Shown: positions 32,101-43,881 of the stretch, piece after piece
How positions within the stretch are numbered: position 1 is the first letter of the stretch
Layout of the letters: each line of letters starts with the position of its first letter
Source: Dendrolimus kikuchii
Taxonomy: Eukaryota > Arthropoda > Insecta > Lepidoptera > Lasiocampidae
Length of the DNA: 64,000 nt
NCBI GenBank assembly: GCA_019925095.2
Contig: CM034408.1
Location: forward strand, 2,542,001-2,606,000
Direction: 5' to 3'
Program-made: the position numbers and the translations under genes
The notes under the pieces: generated by a model
The model's input: only the letters and a program-made list of their open reading frames with translations
Databases searched by the model: none
What the model was told of the DNA's origin: nothing

Positions 32101-32500
32101 ATGGTGCCACAGCAACAGAGACGAAGACGGCGGAGACCAGCGCTTATAAGAACTGCAGAGCGCCGTGTTGTGGTCGCAAGAGGTGCTGGTGGATTTGGGT
32201 TTACGATTGCTGGACAAAGGCCGTGCGTGGTATCCGCGGTGGCTGCGGGTGGGCCGGCTGAACGAGCAGGGCTCCGGGCTGGCGATGCAATACTTGCAGT
32301 GGACGGTGCAAGTGTTACTCGTGCTCCCCATGCTTCAGTGGCTAGACTTGTAGCAGCAGCGCCAGGAGCTATTGCATTGAGTGTGTCACCTAGAGAAGCT
32401 CCCCCTACTGATACTGAAGATACAGAGCCTGATGAGAGAGCTAGGACAAGAAGAAGACATCCACCACCAAGACGCAGACCACAGATGATGCACCATCCAG
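32101..32500 (+). CDS. loco: Loco/RGS12-like, exon 1 with PDZ domain
   Basis: ATG at 32101; the donor CCAG|GTCTGT leaves one base. Encodes 133 residues. A basic start (QQQRRRRRRPALIRTAERRV) is followed by a PDZ domain at about residues 20-100, with carboxylate loop GFGF, PCVVSAV, GPAERAGLRAGDAILAVDG and HASVARLV. It matches RGS12 GYGFTLSGQAPCVLSCV and GLRAGDQILAVN. In the family this PDZ binds C-terminal receptor tails. A tail rich in E/D and R/P/H follows. The unspliced frame runs on to 32595, which I treat as intron read-through. Confidence 0.88.
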
Positions 32501-32764
32501 GTCTGTTGAGAACTGATCAGACAGAAGTAATAAAATCTTTCTGGCTAAAGGGAGCTTTGCTTTTTAAAAAACTTGTTGATATGGTGATGGTATAAAACAT
32601 AGTATATAAGATACAAAAATATTCTAATGCAATGTTTTTATTGTTAAAAAGATGTTTTATTTATGTTTATTTAATAATTTTAGTTATTTGAATTAAATAA
32701 ACAATTTGTCCTAAACAATATTCTTTAATACACATTAAACAGCATCAGTGATGTGGTAAATCAT

Positions 32765-33540
32765 ATTTTTTAATAAGCTTTTATTAGCTTCATACATATG
32801 TTTGTAATGGAATCTTTCAAGTTAAATTTGATCAACTTCCCGGTTTCCGATTGAGCTGAAATTTTGCACGTATGTGTATATCGTGTGACAATGCAATAAT
32901 ATGGTACCATGGAGCTGATCTGATAATGGAGTCGGAAGGTGGCCATAGGAACTCCTGTACTAAACAAGATAGACCCGTCATGTTTGGGCTCGTTTTACTT
33001 GTCTTGGCTAGCACTCTGCTGCTACATGATATGCAGGATCTCAAAAGCTTGTATTTAAAAACCTTTTTAAAAAAGCTGATTTTTACATAACATTTCATTT
33101 TATCATAAGAGTGTATTTAATTATTTTTTCAAAGTTTCCACAGAGAAGGGGATTAAATCACTAAAAAATGAAAAATAAATAATATTTAAAAAAAACTAAA
33201 AAAATATGCTTTTATAGGAAATCCAACTAAAAAATAGAAAATAAATTTTAATAAATTTGAATTAAAAATAGTCTAAGAAAAAATGATATTATTGTAAAAA
33301 AAGTGTGGGGTGCTTTTCAGGATATTATCAAAATAACCCTTCTGCTCATATCTGTTCATAAAATATTTATAACTATTGATACCATGCACCCCACGCTTTT
33401 TTTACCATTAAATCATTTTTCTTACACTATTTTTAATTCAAATTTATTCAAATTTATTTTCTATTTTTTAGTTGGATTTTCTATAAAAGCGTATTTTTTT
33501 AAACTAATTTTTATTTTTTTGAAAAATTAACATTACTGGT
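32765..33540 (-). repeat. T element, copy 2
   Basis: Reverse orientation of 18100-18830. The hairpin (GCACCCCACGCTTTTTTTAC) has a longer loop here, about 33310-33385. Confidence 0.65.
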
Positions 33541-35008
33541 ATGAACAAGTAATAATTCAATATTTAACCGATACTAAGGCAATTGAATGAATAGTAAGAT
33601 GTAGGAACCCGCCATAAATAGTAAAAAAAATCCAGAAATATTATCCTGAATGAACTTATTGGTGCATAAGTATGGATTTCCAGTATAATCTTTATCTTTA
33701 ATAATATTTAAAGCTAAAGAGTTTGTTTGTTTGATTAAACATGCTAATCTCAGGAACTACTGGTTGAAAAATTCTTTCAGTGTTAGATAGCCCATTTATC
33801 GAGGAAGGCTATAGGCTATATACATCATCACACTAAGACCAATAGGAGCGGAACACCAATAGAGAATGTTTCAAAAAGGGGGGGTTTTGAAAACAATTCA
33901 CACAATTCTACGCAGATGACGTCGCAGGCACAGCTAGTATATAATATCCAGTATGGATATCTGTGCTATGTTTTCTTAACTTGTATAAATTAAATGTCAT
34001 TAACAACTTTAATCTAATGAATGTCCTAGGTTTAGTTAAAGAGTACAACAACAACTAACATTTTACTAAATACATATTAACTTTGCCAGATATTGGGACT
34101 ACATTCACATTTTCTTGGTGGTTGTAACACATTCCCACGGTACTTGCTTCTTACTATATACATTTTCCCCAAGTGTTGTAATGATTAATTAGATAAGCCA
34201 ACACATTGGTTCCCTCCATGTTGCATATGTTTATATGCAACAGTAGCCATTTACCATCAGGAGGATATAGGCATGTTTACCTAAAGCCAAAAATAAAAAA
34301 AAACAAATTTGTAGTGCTACTAGTGGTCCTGGCAGATATTGCTCTGTCTTAAAAAAAAAATAGAACAAGATTGCAGCGCCAACTATTGGGTCCAATTGTA
34401 AATCTAATCCATCCAGGGATTTACTTTCAACAATTGGAACCTGTAGGAGGCACTAGGAACGGGTCCTAGATTTTTATTTTTTCAGGGTAGGAATTCTATC
34501 CTCTCTAGTCTATAATATTATAAAATTCGAAACATGCCTTGTCTGTAAATTTTAGCTATTAAAAAAAACAACTGGAATAGATTATATAAACGATACGGAA
34601 CAATGATGCAACTTTTTTGATCTCTGCTTCTTTGGAATTCACGTAAAAACTACTGGGCCGATTTCGATGAGGTTTTCGCTCACCGAGAGCAAATTCTTAA
34701 ACTTAGTTCTGCGCTATTTATCCTGGGAGTCCCGCAGAAACTTTCTGGAATTTATTTGAAACTTACCTTTTCAAATAATTTTCAGAAAAGTTTATTAATT
34801 TATTATGATTTAAAAACAAATCGAATTATTTTACGCATCGATAGCAAATTTAGTGTAATAAAATGTGTGATTTTTTTTATCGCGGAAATTTTCCCCGGAG
34901 CGGTTTGTAGTTGTTCAGGTGCGTAAAAATTTGCTTATTCCAACACAGTACGGGAATCCCGCGACAATTTCAAGTCAAACGTGGACGAAGTCCCGGGCAT
35001 ATCATAGT

Positions 35009-35203
35009 TTAACCCTTCAGCTCACTATTAGCACATATGTGTCCGCGATGACAGTGCAGATCACGTTTGTGCACGTGATCGTTTTTGTGTTGTTGTCTCA
35101 CTCTGTTTATATAGGACTTGTATGAAATGGGTATATTTTCTTGGTATATTACGAGATAGTGATAGTGTTAGTCTTGCGGCTTTTGGAAGAGCTGAAGGGT
35201 TAA
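35009..35203. mobile_element. piggyBac-like MITE, 187 bp, intact ends
   Basis: TTAA at 35009-35012 and 35200-35203 around perfect 11-bp inverted termini CCCTTCAGCTC. Confidence 0.82.
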
Positions 35204-35574
35204 GAATAAAAACATTGAATGCATGCACATCTAACACTCATTTTACTGATTGTGAAATATATTCCTACGCCTCGTGATGAGGGTAATGGATACCGCAAGA
35301 AACACGGCATCTGCTGAACATTTCATACTTGTACTGCTCACTTCCCTTGCCACTTTCCTGCCCGCTGCTTGGACACTGGTATAATGTAAATAAGAGGTTA
35401 AAAAGTGTGATCCTTGTTATATCCTATATATATATATATGTCCATCTGGGGTAATGTTAGTGTTAGTGACCACTTCATTTAGATGTAGTGATGGGTTTAA
35501 TGCATTATTTGTGATGCAATATATTTTTTTTTATATTCGGCTGACAAGCACACACGTTGTATATCTCCAAGCTT

Positions 35575-35762
35575 AGCTAGTTACGCTTGTGTTATAGGTG
35601 ATATACATGAGACCACTCTGGGGCCGTTCCAGACACCCAGACCACAGTAAATAACAGAAAGTTCGTTTCCGAAATTTACTGTGCCAGGAATCGAACACGG
35701 AGCCTCTGCGTTCCAGCGAGTTTGGCCGGCTAAGACTTAGCCCGCTCAACCACAGAAGCCGT
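35575..35762 (-). mobile_element. SINE-B copy
   Basis: TTAGCCCGCTCAACCACAGA at the right edge and GGCCGTTCCAGACACCCAGA inside, reverse of the copy at 11763. Confidence 0.7.
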
Positions 35763-35814
35763 GAAATATATTGTTATTAATTGTTAAACATTACAGATGA
35801 CATATGTATATACA

Positions 35815-36115
35815 CATATCCCTATTAATATTATAAATGCGAAAGTAACTCTGTCTGTCTGTCTGTCTGTTCCGTTTTCACGGAAAAACTACTGGACCGA
35901 TTTGGCTGAAACTCAGTATATATATATTTTCGATGCCGAGAATGAATATGTCTTTTTGTTTGTTGTCCTTTTATGGAAAGACTATTGGACCGATTTGGCT
36001 GAAACTCGGTACATATATAATTTGAATACCGAGAGTGCCCAAGGGATACTTTTTATCCCGGATAATGGGATACATTTTGGGATAGATTTATGTAAAGTTT
36101 ATCCCGGAAACTAGG
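35815..36115. repeat. Dispersed element with (TCTG)n
   Basis: Contains GCGAAAGTAACTCTGTCTGT and two imperfect copies of GACCGATTTGGCTGAAACTC (35896-35920 and about 35988-36012), ending TTTATCCCGGAAACTAGGAC. Directly adjoins the minisatellite. Confidence 0.6.
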
Positions 36116-36131
36116 ACAGGTTTTGTGTTTT

Positions 36132-36352
36132 GTCCACTGGGTCCACTGGGTCCACTGGGTCCACTGGGTCCACTGGGTCCACTGGGTCCACTGGGTCCAC
36201 TGGGTCCACTGGGTCCACTGGGTCCACTGGGTCCACTGGGTCCACTGGGTCCACTGGGTCCACTGGGTCCACTGGGTCCACTGGGTCCACTGGGTCCACT
36301 GGGTCCACTGGGTCCACTGGGTCCACTGGGTCCACTGGGTCCACTTGGTCCA
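36132..36352. repeat. 9-bp minisatellite, about 24 units
   Basis: GTCCACTGG repeated head to tail almost without change; the last unit reads CCACTTGG. Because 9 is divisible by 3, all frames stay open on both strands, producing HWVHWV, LGPLGP, GSTGST and DPVDPV ORFs that are not genes. Confidence 0.97.
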
Positions 36353-37138
36353 TGTTATCTATTTTGTCATTTTTGTCAAGTTTTGTCATTTATGTAGTTT
36401 ACATATAGACGGGGGTGGTATAGTTTGCGACATAAAATGAAGTGAATCTTTCGGGGGCAAATACATACAAATTTAATACAATGTAACCTGTACCACTTGC
36501 TTTTTAAACAAGAGACACGCACTAGAGGTTGACCCGCGGCGCAGCCGCGGGGTAAACTCTAGTACACTATAATAATGTAGCTTAACCATTAATAGCCTTA
36601 TTTTTAATGCACTATATGAAACTCATTGGGCCAGATTCACTAACATTGTCACAGATGGAGCAGGGATATCAAAGAAATAAAATAGTTTTTAAGTGAAAGT
36701 TTAAGAGCATTTGTTTCACAGTCTTTTTATTGTATGTCAAGAAGAACAAGGCTTTTAATTTGAAATTTAACTTAATACCCACTTTATTGCTTGTTTTCCT
36801 CTTTATGTTATGACAACGGTTGTATTTTGAATTAACAATAAAATAAACTACATATTGTTTCTTTGTTTAATTATTCTAATGCTTTTTATGTATTAACAGT
36901 TTCACATGGCTCTGCGAGCATTAACTGAAATTTAAAGCAAATGGGAACATCTTCTGGGATAAAAAATATTTTTTGTTTATTCATTGTATTGAATATACAT
37001 ATTATAGCAAAGTAATATATTTATTTGCAAGGTCATCAATAAGGGACACAGAAACAATCAAAACCATTAAAGTATAATTTAATAAATAGTGATATATTAC
37101 TATGGTAGGTATATTAGAATATTACCGCTACAGAAATA

Positions 37139-37734
37139 TAGAAAGAAGAGTGAATTTGGGGAATAGTTTGAATGGAGCATTAGGTAAACTTCTAGGCGCT
37201 AAGAACCTCAGCCAGAAGGCCCAGCTCGCCATACACAACGCGGTGCTGGTACCTACGCTCACGTATGGAAGCGAGGGTTGGGTATGGAAGAGAGAGCATG
37301 AAAGTAGAGTAAACGCGGTTGAGACTTGAGATGCGAGCACTGCGCAAAATCTGCGGAGTGACGCTCGCGGACCGCGTTCGTAATACCAAAGTAAGAAAGA
37401 GAGTTGGTCTGAAAGAGTGTCGGGGTGAAGGTAAGGAAAGGAATGCTCCGGTGGTTCGGGCAAGAATGCATGATGAAAGAATGACTAAACATATACAATG
37501 TTAAAGTGGATGGATGCAGAAGTCGTGGAAGGCCACGACACACCTTCCATGATCAAATTGATCGTATACTAGCGGAGGGTGATGTCAGGAGCCTTAAGAA
37601 CAGACGAGCGTGCATGACAAGAGTTATGAATGTCAAAGAAGCAAGTGAGGTGTGTAAGAACAAGCCTGAATTGCGCTCTGTTGTTCGTGCCTACCTCGCA
37701 AGGGAACTGGCGTGAAGTTATGTATGTATGTATG
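37139..37734 (+). mobile_element. LINE-A, longest copy
   Basis: Flanked by 16-bp duplications (37123-37138 and 37735-37750, one mismatch), TACCGCTACAGAAATA. Extends further 5' than the others: NLSQKAQLAIHNAVLVPTLT and YGSEGWVWKREHESRVNAVE, then ALRKICGVTLADRVRNT. It has frameshifts and a small deletion near 37462, so it is inactive. Confidence 0.9.
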
Positions 37735-38387
37735 TACCGCTAGAGAAATAAAAAAATGGCAGACCATCGTTGATTTACATTAAAATAAAATCAAAATTAA
37801 ATACTATGTATAGCAAGAATTCCCAAAGTATCGATATCGACCCCTTAGGGTCGAAATTGGTTTTCCAGTGGTCGACATAAACGAAAACTGATTTTGAGGG
37901 TCGGTAAGGTAAAAAAATCGACCCCTATTAATTAATACAAGTTCTTATTTGAAACTTTCAAAGATATTGTGTAAGCTGTGTTACGTGTACCTACATGTTA
38001 TAAGAATGACTAATATTTTAGTAGGAATTATCATTTTTGTACTTATAAAAAACTTGACATTTTATGTTTACATAATTTGTAAAATTTTGATAAGAAAATG
38101 ATGTCAAGCTTACTTACTTAACCAACCGCAAAGTTTTTAAATTTGTAAGTATTATGTAAAAAAACTAGAGAAAGGACTTTTAAAGTAATATAGCTAGGGG
38201 GTCTAAAGTATCGGTTTATTTTGGAAAAGGGGGTCTCTTGCCCAAAATATTTTGGGAATCCCTGATGTATAGGCATTATTCTTTATTCATAGTAATTTAA
38301 CTGAAAAACAAATAGAAGCATAATTTATTTTTCAGGATGCTGTATAGGAATATTTTCACTTATCTATTGAATTTTTGAACATTTCAG

Positions 38388-39916
38388 GATGCCACGCAGC
38401 ACCTTCGACATCAGGTGTAAATGATATCCTCCAAAACCTAACTCGATCCCAGCTCACTCCAAACCACGTCGCACGACTCGAATGTAGGGCAGTGGTTGGA
38501 TATTTAGGCACCATCGAAACTCCCCAAGCTGCGTTAAACACCGCACCTGGCAATGTCAAAAATGCTGTAAGAAAATTACGTCAAGAACGAAGACCGGCAA
38601 CACCAGTATTGCTCTCTGTGCTTCCTAATTCATTGTACCTTCGGCGTCCAACAGGCCAAGTCCTAGCTCAGTATCAAAGAGAACGAATCGTCTATGCTGG
38701 TTGCGGAAGTGACGCAGATAGACGTTACTTTGGGCTGGTGACTTCAGCTGAAACTGATGAAGCAGAAGCGTCCCACTCTTGCCACGTTTTTGCCGTCGAC
38801 CCAAGAATGGCGGAACATGACGCGCATCTTAACAGAGCCAGAGAGTTCCAAATAGCTTGCACAAGAGATCCAGTCGCTGAGAGATGTCTAGAATTTCCAC
38901 CATCAGCGGAGTATGTAGTTGGAGTAATTCGTGGAATGTATTCATTGCCCTCAGAAGATTGTACTAGTCCAAATTTACAACAGATATCTAAATTAGCCAT
39001 AAAAGGTGACAGTCCAGCTATAGGTAACTTTTCAAGATGTAATAGACCAGTATTAAGAGTACCCAGAGATAGGAGGATATGTCGACATGAGGATGTGAGG
39101 GCAGATGCTCAAGACTTCGTCGCAAATTCTCCCCAACCTAGCAATCATAGCGAAATCACAACTACTTCTAGTAACAGTGATTCAGGGATCGGTTTCCACA
39201 ATGACTGTCGTAATATAGCTGATAGAATCTTAGTCGTTGACTTCGCCCAAAAACCACCACCGAATAGATTTCGACAGGATACGCCAAGGCGTCCAATGGG
39301 GTTGGTCGGTTGCAGCAGCTTTGATGCTGATGGTTCATTTCTTTCTAATACTACGCCTGTTGTTGACGGCTTCGGAGGACAGGGTCGACCACTGAACATG
39401 GATGACGTCATCCTCAATAGCAACGACCTTCAAACTGTCAGACACGTCTGTCCAAGAAGTGAAGAAGATAGTTACAATTATAATAATGTGTACGGTAATA
39501 TCCCGTCAGGTTCACGAAGTTTTCCCAACGGCGTTGTATACGACCAGGTTTATACAGAGAACGAAGGTCATTATGAGTTGATACCGGCCCAATTGGATAT
39601 GGATTTAGAAGTTGACTGTGTGGCGGAGGCTTTTAATTCTGTGGAGATTTACGAAGAACGGCCAAGACAACCGCCGAATTGGCAGTCCAATGAATCAGTG
39701 GAAAATGTGACAGTGGTGTCTGGCGGGACCAGTAAAGCGAGTATGGATTCGGTGTCAGTATATTCGTCAAGGAGCCACGAAGAAGCTCGGCCATCGAGGA
39801 GGCGGCATTTGCAAGCATCTTTGGATGATATGCTTGTGCTGGGGTTGAGAGATCAACCGGCCGCTCCCGACAAAGATGACGACAACTTCGTGCATCCTGC
39901 AAGTGTTAAGTTAAAA
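38388..39916 (+). CDS. loco: Loco/RGS12-like, exon 2 with PTB domain
   Basis: Acceptor ATTTCAG; G+GA makes Gly. The donor AAA|GTGAGT ends it in phase 0, giving about 509 complete codons. The PTB/PID domain spans roughly the first 130 residues of the exon: RAVVGYLGTIETP, KNAVRKLRQERRP, ERIVYAGCGSDADRRYFGL, SHSCHVFAVDPRMAEHDAHL. Compare RGS12 IVGYLGSIELP and DDRRFFGLVT. The rest is Ser/Asn/Asp-rich and probably disordered, with SNSDSGIGF and acidic patches. The open frame past 39916 is intron. In flies Loco restrains G-alpha-i signalling in glia and in asymmetric cell division. Confidence 0.92.
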
Positions 39917-41347
39917 GTGAGTACGGATATCACAGTCATGTCACTAATTAGATATACTTCCAAAACTAAGTTATTAATTGTCTAATGATGTGACTTAATG
40001 AGAAAATTAAATTAGGACTTCCACGCGACTTCAATAACGTTATCTTTGAATCAGTGTCCTTATTTATTTTGGGGTTTTCGCCACACTAACAGCCCTTAAA
40101 CTTACAATAAATTATTTTTTAAATTCCAATAAAGAACTGGATAAGAAATAAGCCTCCTTTGCCGCTGGTTCTGAAAAAAAAAAATACAAAAACACCTATA
40201 TCATCGCACCTTAATAACTTTCTATCGTCTTTATTTCTCATGAATTCAATCAGAAGATAAAATCAGTATCCTGCGAAAACTATCTCGTATACCGGTCGTC
40301 TCTATTATCGAAAGTACATAATATATCAAATTCGGTTCGTTCTTAGGACCTTGCAAAAATAGTAAATATCCAAATAAACTCACGGGTGGGGTATAGTTAT
40401 ACGGGACATTTATATATTATATTGTGGATAGATCTGAATTTTTTCATATAGGTGAGAAGGAAATTTTTAATATAGTTAGGTTCGTGGTTATTTTTTTTAT
40501 AACCACCCAAAGTTAATTTTATATCTCAAATAATAAATAAATGTGCCGTGCCCGTATATCTATCTATACCTCACTCAAACTCACTTCGGCATTTCATATT
40601 AAAACTACAACAAGGTACACGGTTTCGTTCGCGTAAACTTCGGATTCACGTCAAGTAAAGATTAATGAAAAGGCATCCTTGATTTCCTTTATCTAAAGTA
40701 CTTAATTGTAAAGAAATGATCAGATTTCGTAACAATCATTTAATTCAACTTCTTTTACGAAAAGTTTGGATCCCTATCTATACTCCTGAAGCTATCTTGA
40801 CTTGTAATGGAAAATTATGTTATCATTATCCCCATTGTGTAAAGTATAACACCGTGCAAGAAAGTAGAAATTCTTTTTCCATGGTACTACTTATGTTTTG
40901 TTTTGAAGACTCAATTTGTTTATTTAAGATTACCCAGTATAAAATCTATATACTGGGTATATAGATTGGTGAAGCAAAAACACAGCAAAAACTTTGTACC
41001 CCTTTTTACGAAAATTGCGCGGACGGAGGAGTATGAAATTTCGCACGCTTATAGTTTATACAGAGGAGTGCGGAATGCTAATATTAAAAAAAAATGTATA
41101 AAAATACAATAAATCATTAAAAAAAACATTACACACACTACCATCTATTTGACACATACACGCATATATTATACTCTTTTGTTTATTGTTAAAGTCACTT
41201 TAACAGCCTTGGCGAAATCTGTGATTACAGAATGTCTTTGACATTAATTATTACCACAGAGTACTTTATATATACGGGTAATTATTACGGTCGAATTTCA
41301 ACCACGGGTGACCACTAGTATTAATAGATACCTAATTCTTATTCTAG
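39917..41347 (+). other. Loco intron 2
   Basis: AT-rich. About 40970-41250 (CAAAAACTTTGTACCCCTTT, GCGCGGACGGAGGAGTATGA, CATTACACACACTACCATCT) recurs at 52870-53130 and partly at 54420-54560. Confidence 0.6.
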
Positions 41348-41545
41348 GTGCGCAAATCAATCAAGCCCCTGAACATTCTGTCCAAGACAAAGAACATGCT
41401 CTCCGGCAAAGATCGTGACAAGAAGGAGGACCGGCGAAGAGCGCTGAGCGCCAGCGCTGGCGACGTGTGCGGGGGCTCTTCGAAGGAGAGGGGCGAGGAG
41501 GGTCTGCCTGCTGCGGCCAGCGAGCCTGATCTAAGGGAAACGCAG
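41348..41545 (+). CDS. loco: Loco/RGS12-like, exon 3 (linker)
   Basis: Acceptor TTATTCTAG, donor CAG|GTCAGT, phase 0 at both ends, 66 codons, GC-rich with coding-like usage. Encodes VRKSIKPLNILSKTKNMLSG, DRDKKEDRRRALSASAGD and AAASEPDLRETQ. Basic linker of the type found before or after the RGS domain; assigned by strand, phase and proximity rather than by a domain. Confidence 0.72.
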
Positions 41546-43881
41546 GTCAGTGGATAGTCTGTTAAGAGATTTGAGATCTGTGGCTGCTTTAGGCCCTGTG
41601 ATCAGTCGATTAGGTTGTATTTCTATTCGTTTATGTATTTTTTTGCTTCAAATTGGTCATTATAATGAATATTCAATAACTAAATTACAACAGGTTTTGT
41701 ATTCAATACATAAATGTACAATTTTGCTTTAATATAAATACATAAATAATGTAAGGATCTGAAATAAATATGAATTAAAGTAAATACTTAAAAATAAACT
41801 AAATTATAAATAAATTACACTACAAAAAAAAAATAGAAATTAAATACTATTATAAACATATTTACAAGTAAAAGACGTAGTCCAAATCGCTATCGGTGGG
41901 GAGCGTTCCCAAAATGTTGGCCGCATTCCCACGTTGTATGGCAACGCTAATACGTTGTCCTAAATATAGGCCAGCCCTTTGATCACGCGAGACTTCTTTT
42001 CTCGATAAAGTTAATAAGCCTCGCGTCTTCATGGCCCCAAAGTCTCAACCCCGAAATTAGAACTATGTTTATTTTTAGTATGTAGTTTATTGAAAACTAG
42101 CGTTTTTCCTACGGTTACGCCGCGTAAGATGCCAGTAGTAGTAGCTCTATGTTACTTATATATAATATTATATAATATCAGCTCATAAATGTTCCACTGC
42201 TGGCCTCGGGCCTCCCGTTATAGGGGTACGGACAGTACACCCGCCACGCTTGTCCAAGGCGGCTTGGCAGGTTTGACACATCGTTTATCTCGATGGTTGC
42301 ATCACGATGTTTTCCTTCACCGTTGTTAGCATGTAGTAATTGTAACAATATGCACATTAGATCAGAAAACTGCCTAAGTGGTGCATGCGTTCCGGCCAGG
42401 ATAGAACTCGCGCCCTTTGAGTTCTGATACGCGTGCGCTAGTCATTACGCTACCACGACTTTTTATTTTACTTATACGAAAACTTAATTCGGTTTTTTAC
42501 ACAATAACAAAGAAACTAAGTCCATATAGTCTAGACAACTGCCCAGCAAAATATAGAGGTGTGTCGAAGCCAACCTAATTTAAAGTAATGGTAATACAAA
42601 TGACATTTTGTTTATGACAACGTAGGTATTTTTGTTAGTGAATTGAAAAACCACGATTGCAGCGTCATCTATTTAGTTAATCGTTTTATTCTATAAAAGT
42701 ATCCTAAGTTGCGCCTCGTGATATGAGCTTGCTCTGTATCGAGTATTATTAAAATCTATTCAGTAGTTTTCACGTCATACTCTAACAGATAGACGGACAA
42801 AAATTCAAAAAATTCCAAAAATTATATCTTCGGAATCTGCTGGTCCGAATTAGCCCCCCTGATTTTTTTCACATTTTTAAACGCATTGTACAAATTTGAA
42901 CCATTTACAGATTTATTATAGTATTAGTTAAAGAATATTAAAAGAAAAATACAATTAAATACTAAAACTAAACTATAGTATAAAAAATAAACCTAAAATT
43001 AAAAACTAGAACTAAATAAAAAATTATAGATAAAATATTGGTCCCAGACCACTGTCACTTACCGGGAACGTTCCCAAAAGGCTGGCGGCGTTACCACGTT
43101 GAATAGTAATACTTAGCCTTTGAGCAAAATAGACGCCAGCCTTTTGGTCGCGTTTATACATATTATATAGATTAAGGTAATATTGCTAATAATACTGGAT
43201 ACGGAAAAACAACCGTGTTACGTGTTTTGATAGTATTATCATATTGCATATTTTCTTCTTTGGCTGTTTATCGATATAGCATGGCCTAGTTTCGCAGAAT
43301 GCATTTCTGTGTCAGATCTTTATCGATCAAGGCCTGAAATATGAATAATTTTATCGATGCGGCGCCAGTGAATTGCATATTACTACATTTATGTTGTCTC
43401 ATATGTATGTATGTAAACAAGCTAAACCCCCCACGTTTTGCTGAGGCTTAGTCTGATAGGAATTCTTTCAAGACTACGGGCCCTAAAAATGGCCCGGACA
43501 TTTGGAGGGCTTGCGTAGGGCCATGGGAACGCCGACACGTAGAGGCCCCTTGACAAATTTGTAATAAGTTTTATTTTTAAGATACATGTCAGCAATGTAA
43601 GTACGTCGCAATTTTTTTCTTTCTTTCTTTCTATTAGTGTGATGTATGCGACATGTGAGAGCGACCGAGCGTGTTCGCTACTTGATTCGAACTCTGTTGA
43701 CGAAACTTATTAGTATGGGGTTTTTTTATGTAAAAACCATGGAAGAAGTAATAATATTCTTTTTCTATGGTAAAACCCATAAATAATATACGTGGCTCGT
43801 ACAATTTTGTTCAATAAAAACGAATGTAATTATGTCAAAATGAAATCTTACGAATTACTTATTCAAATACCTACAATTATA
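41546..43881. other. Loco intron or downstream region, repeats
   Basis: Holds GGGAGCGTTCCCAAAATG-type repeats (41880-42010, 43030-43150, also 53290-53480), SINE-C (42185-42455), a decayed repeat (42470-42900) and the 43480-43640 repeat with a (TTTC)n tail. No exon found. Confidence 0.5.
42185..42455 (-). mobile_element. SINE-C, near full-length copy
   Basis: CCACTGCTGGCCTCGGGCCT at one end, CATCACGATGTTTTCCTTCA in the middle, and the tRNA-like head GCGCTAGTCATTACGCTACC at the other. Confidence 0.75.

Larger units (their letters stand above)
32501..38387 (+). other. Loco intron 1 with many repeats
   Basis: 5.9 kb containing T element copy 2 (32765-33540), decayed repeats (33700-34500), a piggyBac-like MITE (35013-35199), SINE-B (35575-35762), a TCTGTCTGTCTG-type element (35815-36115), a minisatellite (36132-36352) and LINE-A (37139-37734). 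No exon seen. Confidence 0.6.

Noticed and set aside
36111..36440. Four overlapping 90-105-codon ORFs (HWV, LGP, GST and DPV repeats)
   Set aside because: They are frames of the 9-bp minisatellite; a unit of nine bases keeps every frame open.
39145..39902. Minus-strand ORFs opposite the Loco PTB exon
   Set aside because: The plus strand has the protein family match, splice sites and codon bias.
39917..39985. Loco frame continuing to a stop at 39985
   Set aside because: A strong GTGAGT donor at 39917 precedes it and the following residues have no family similarity.
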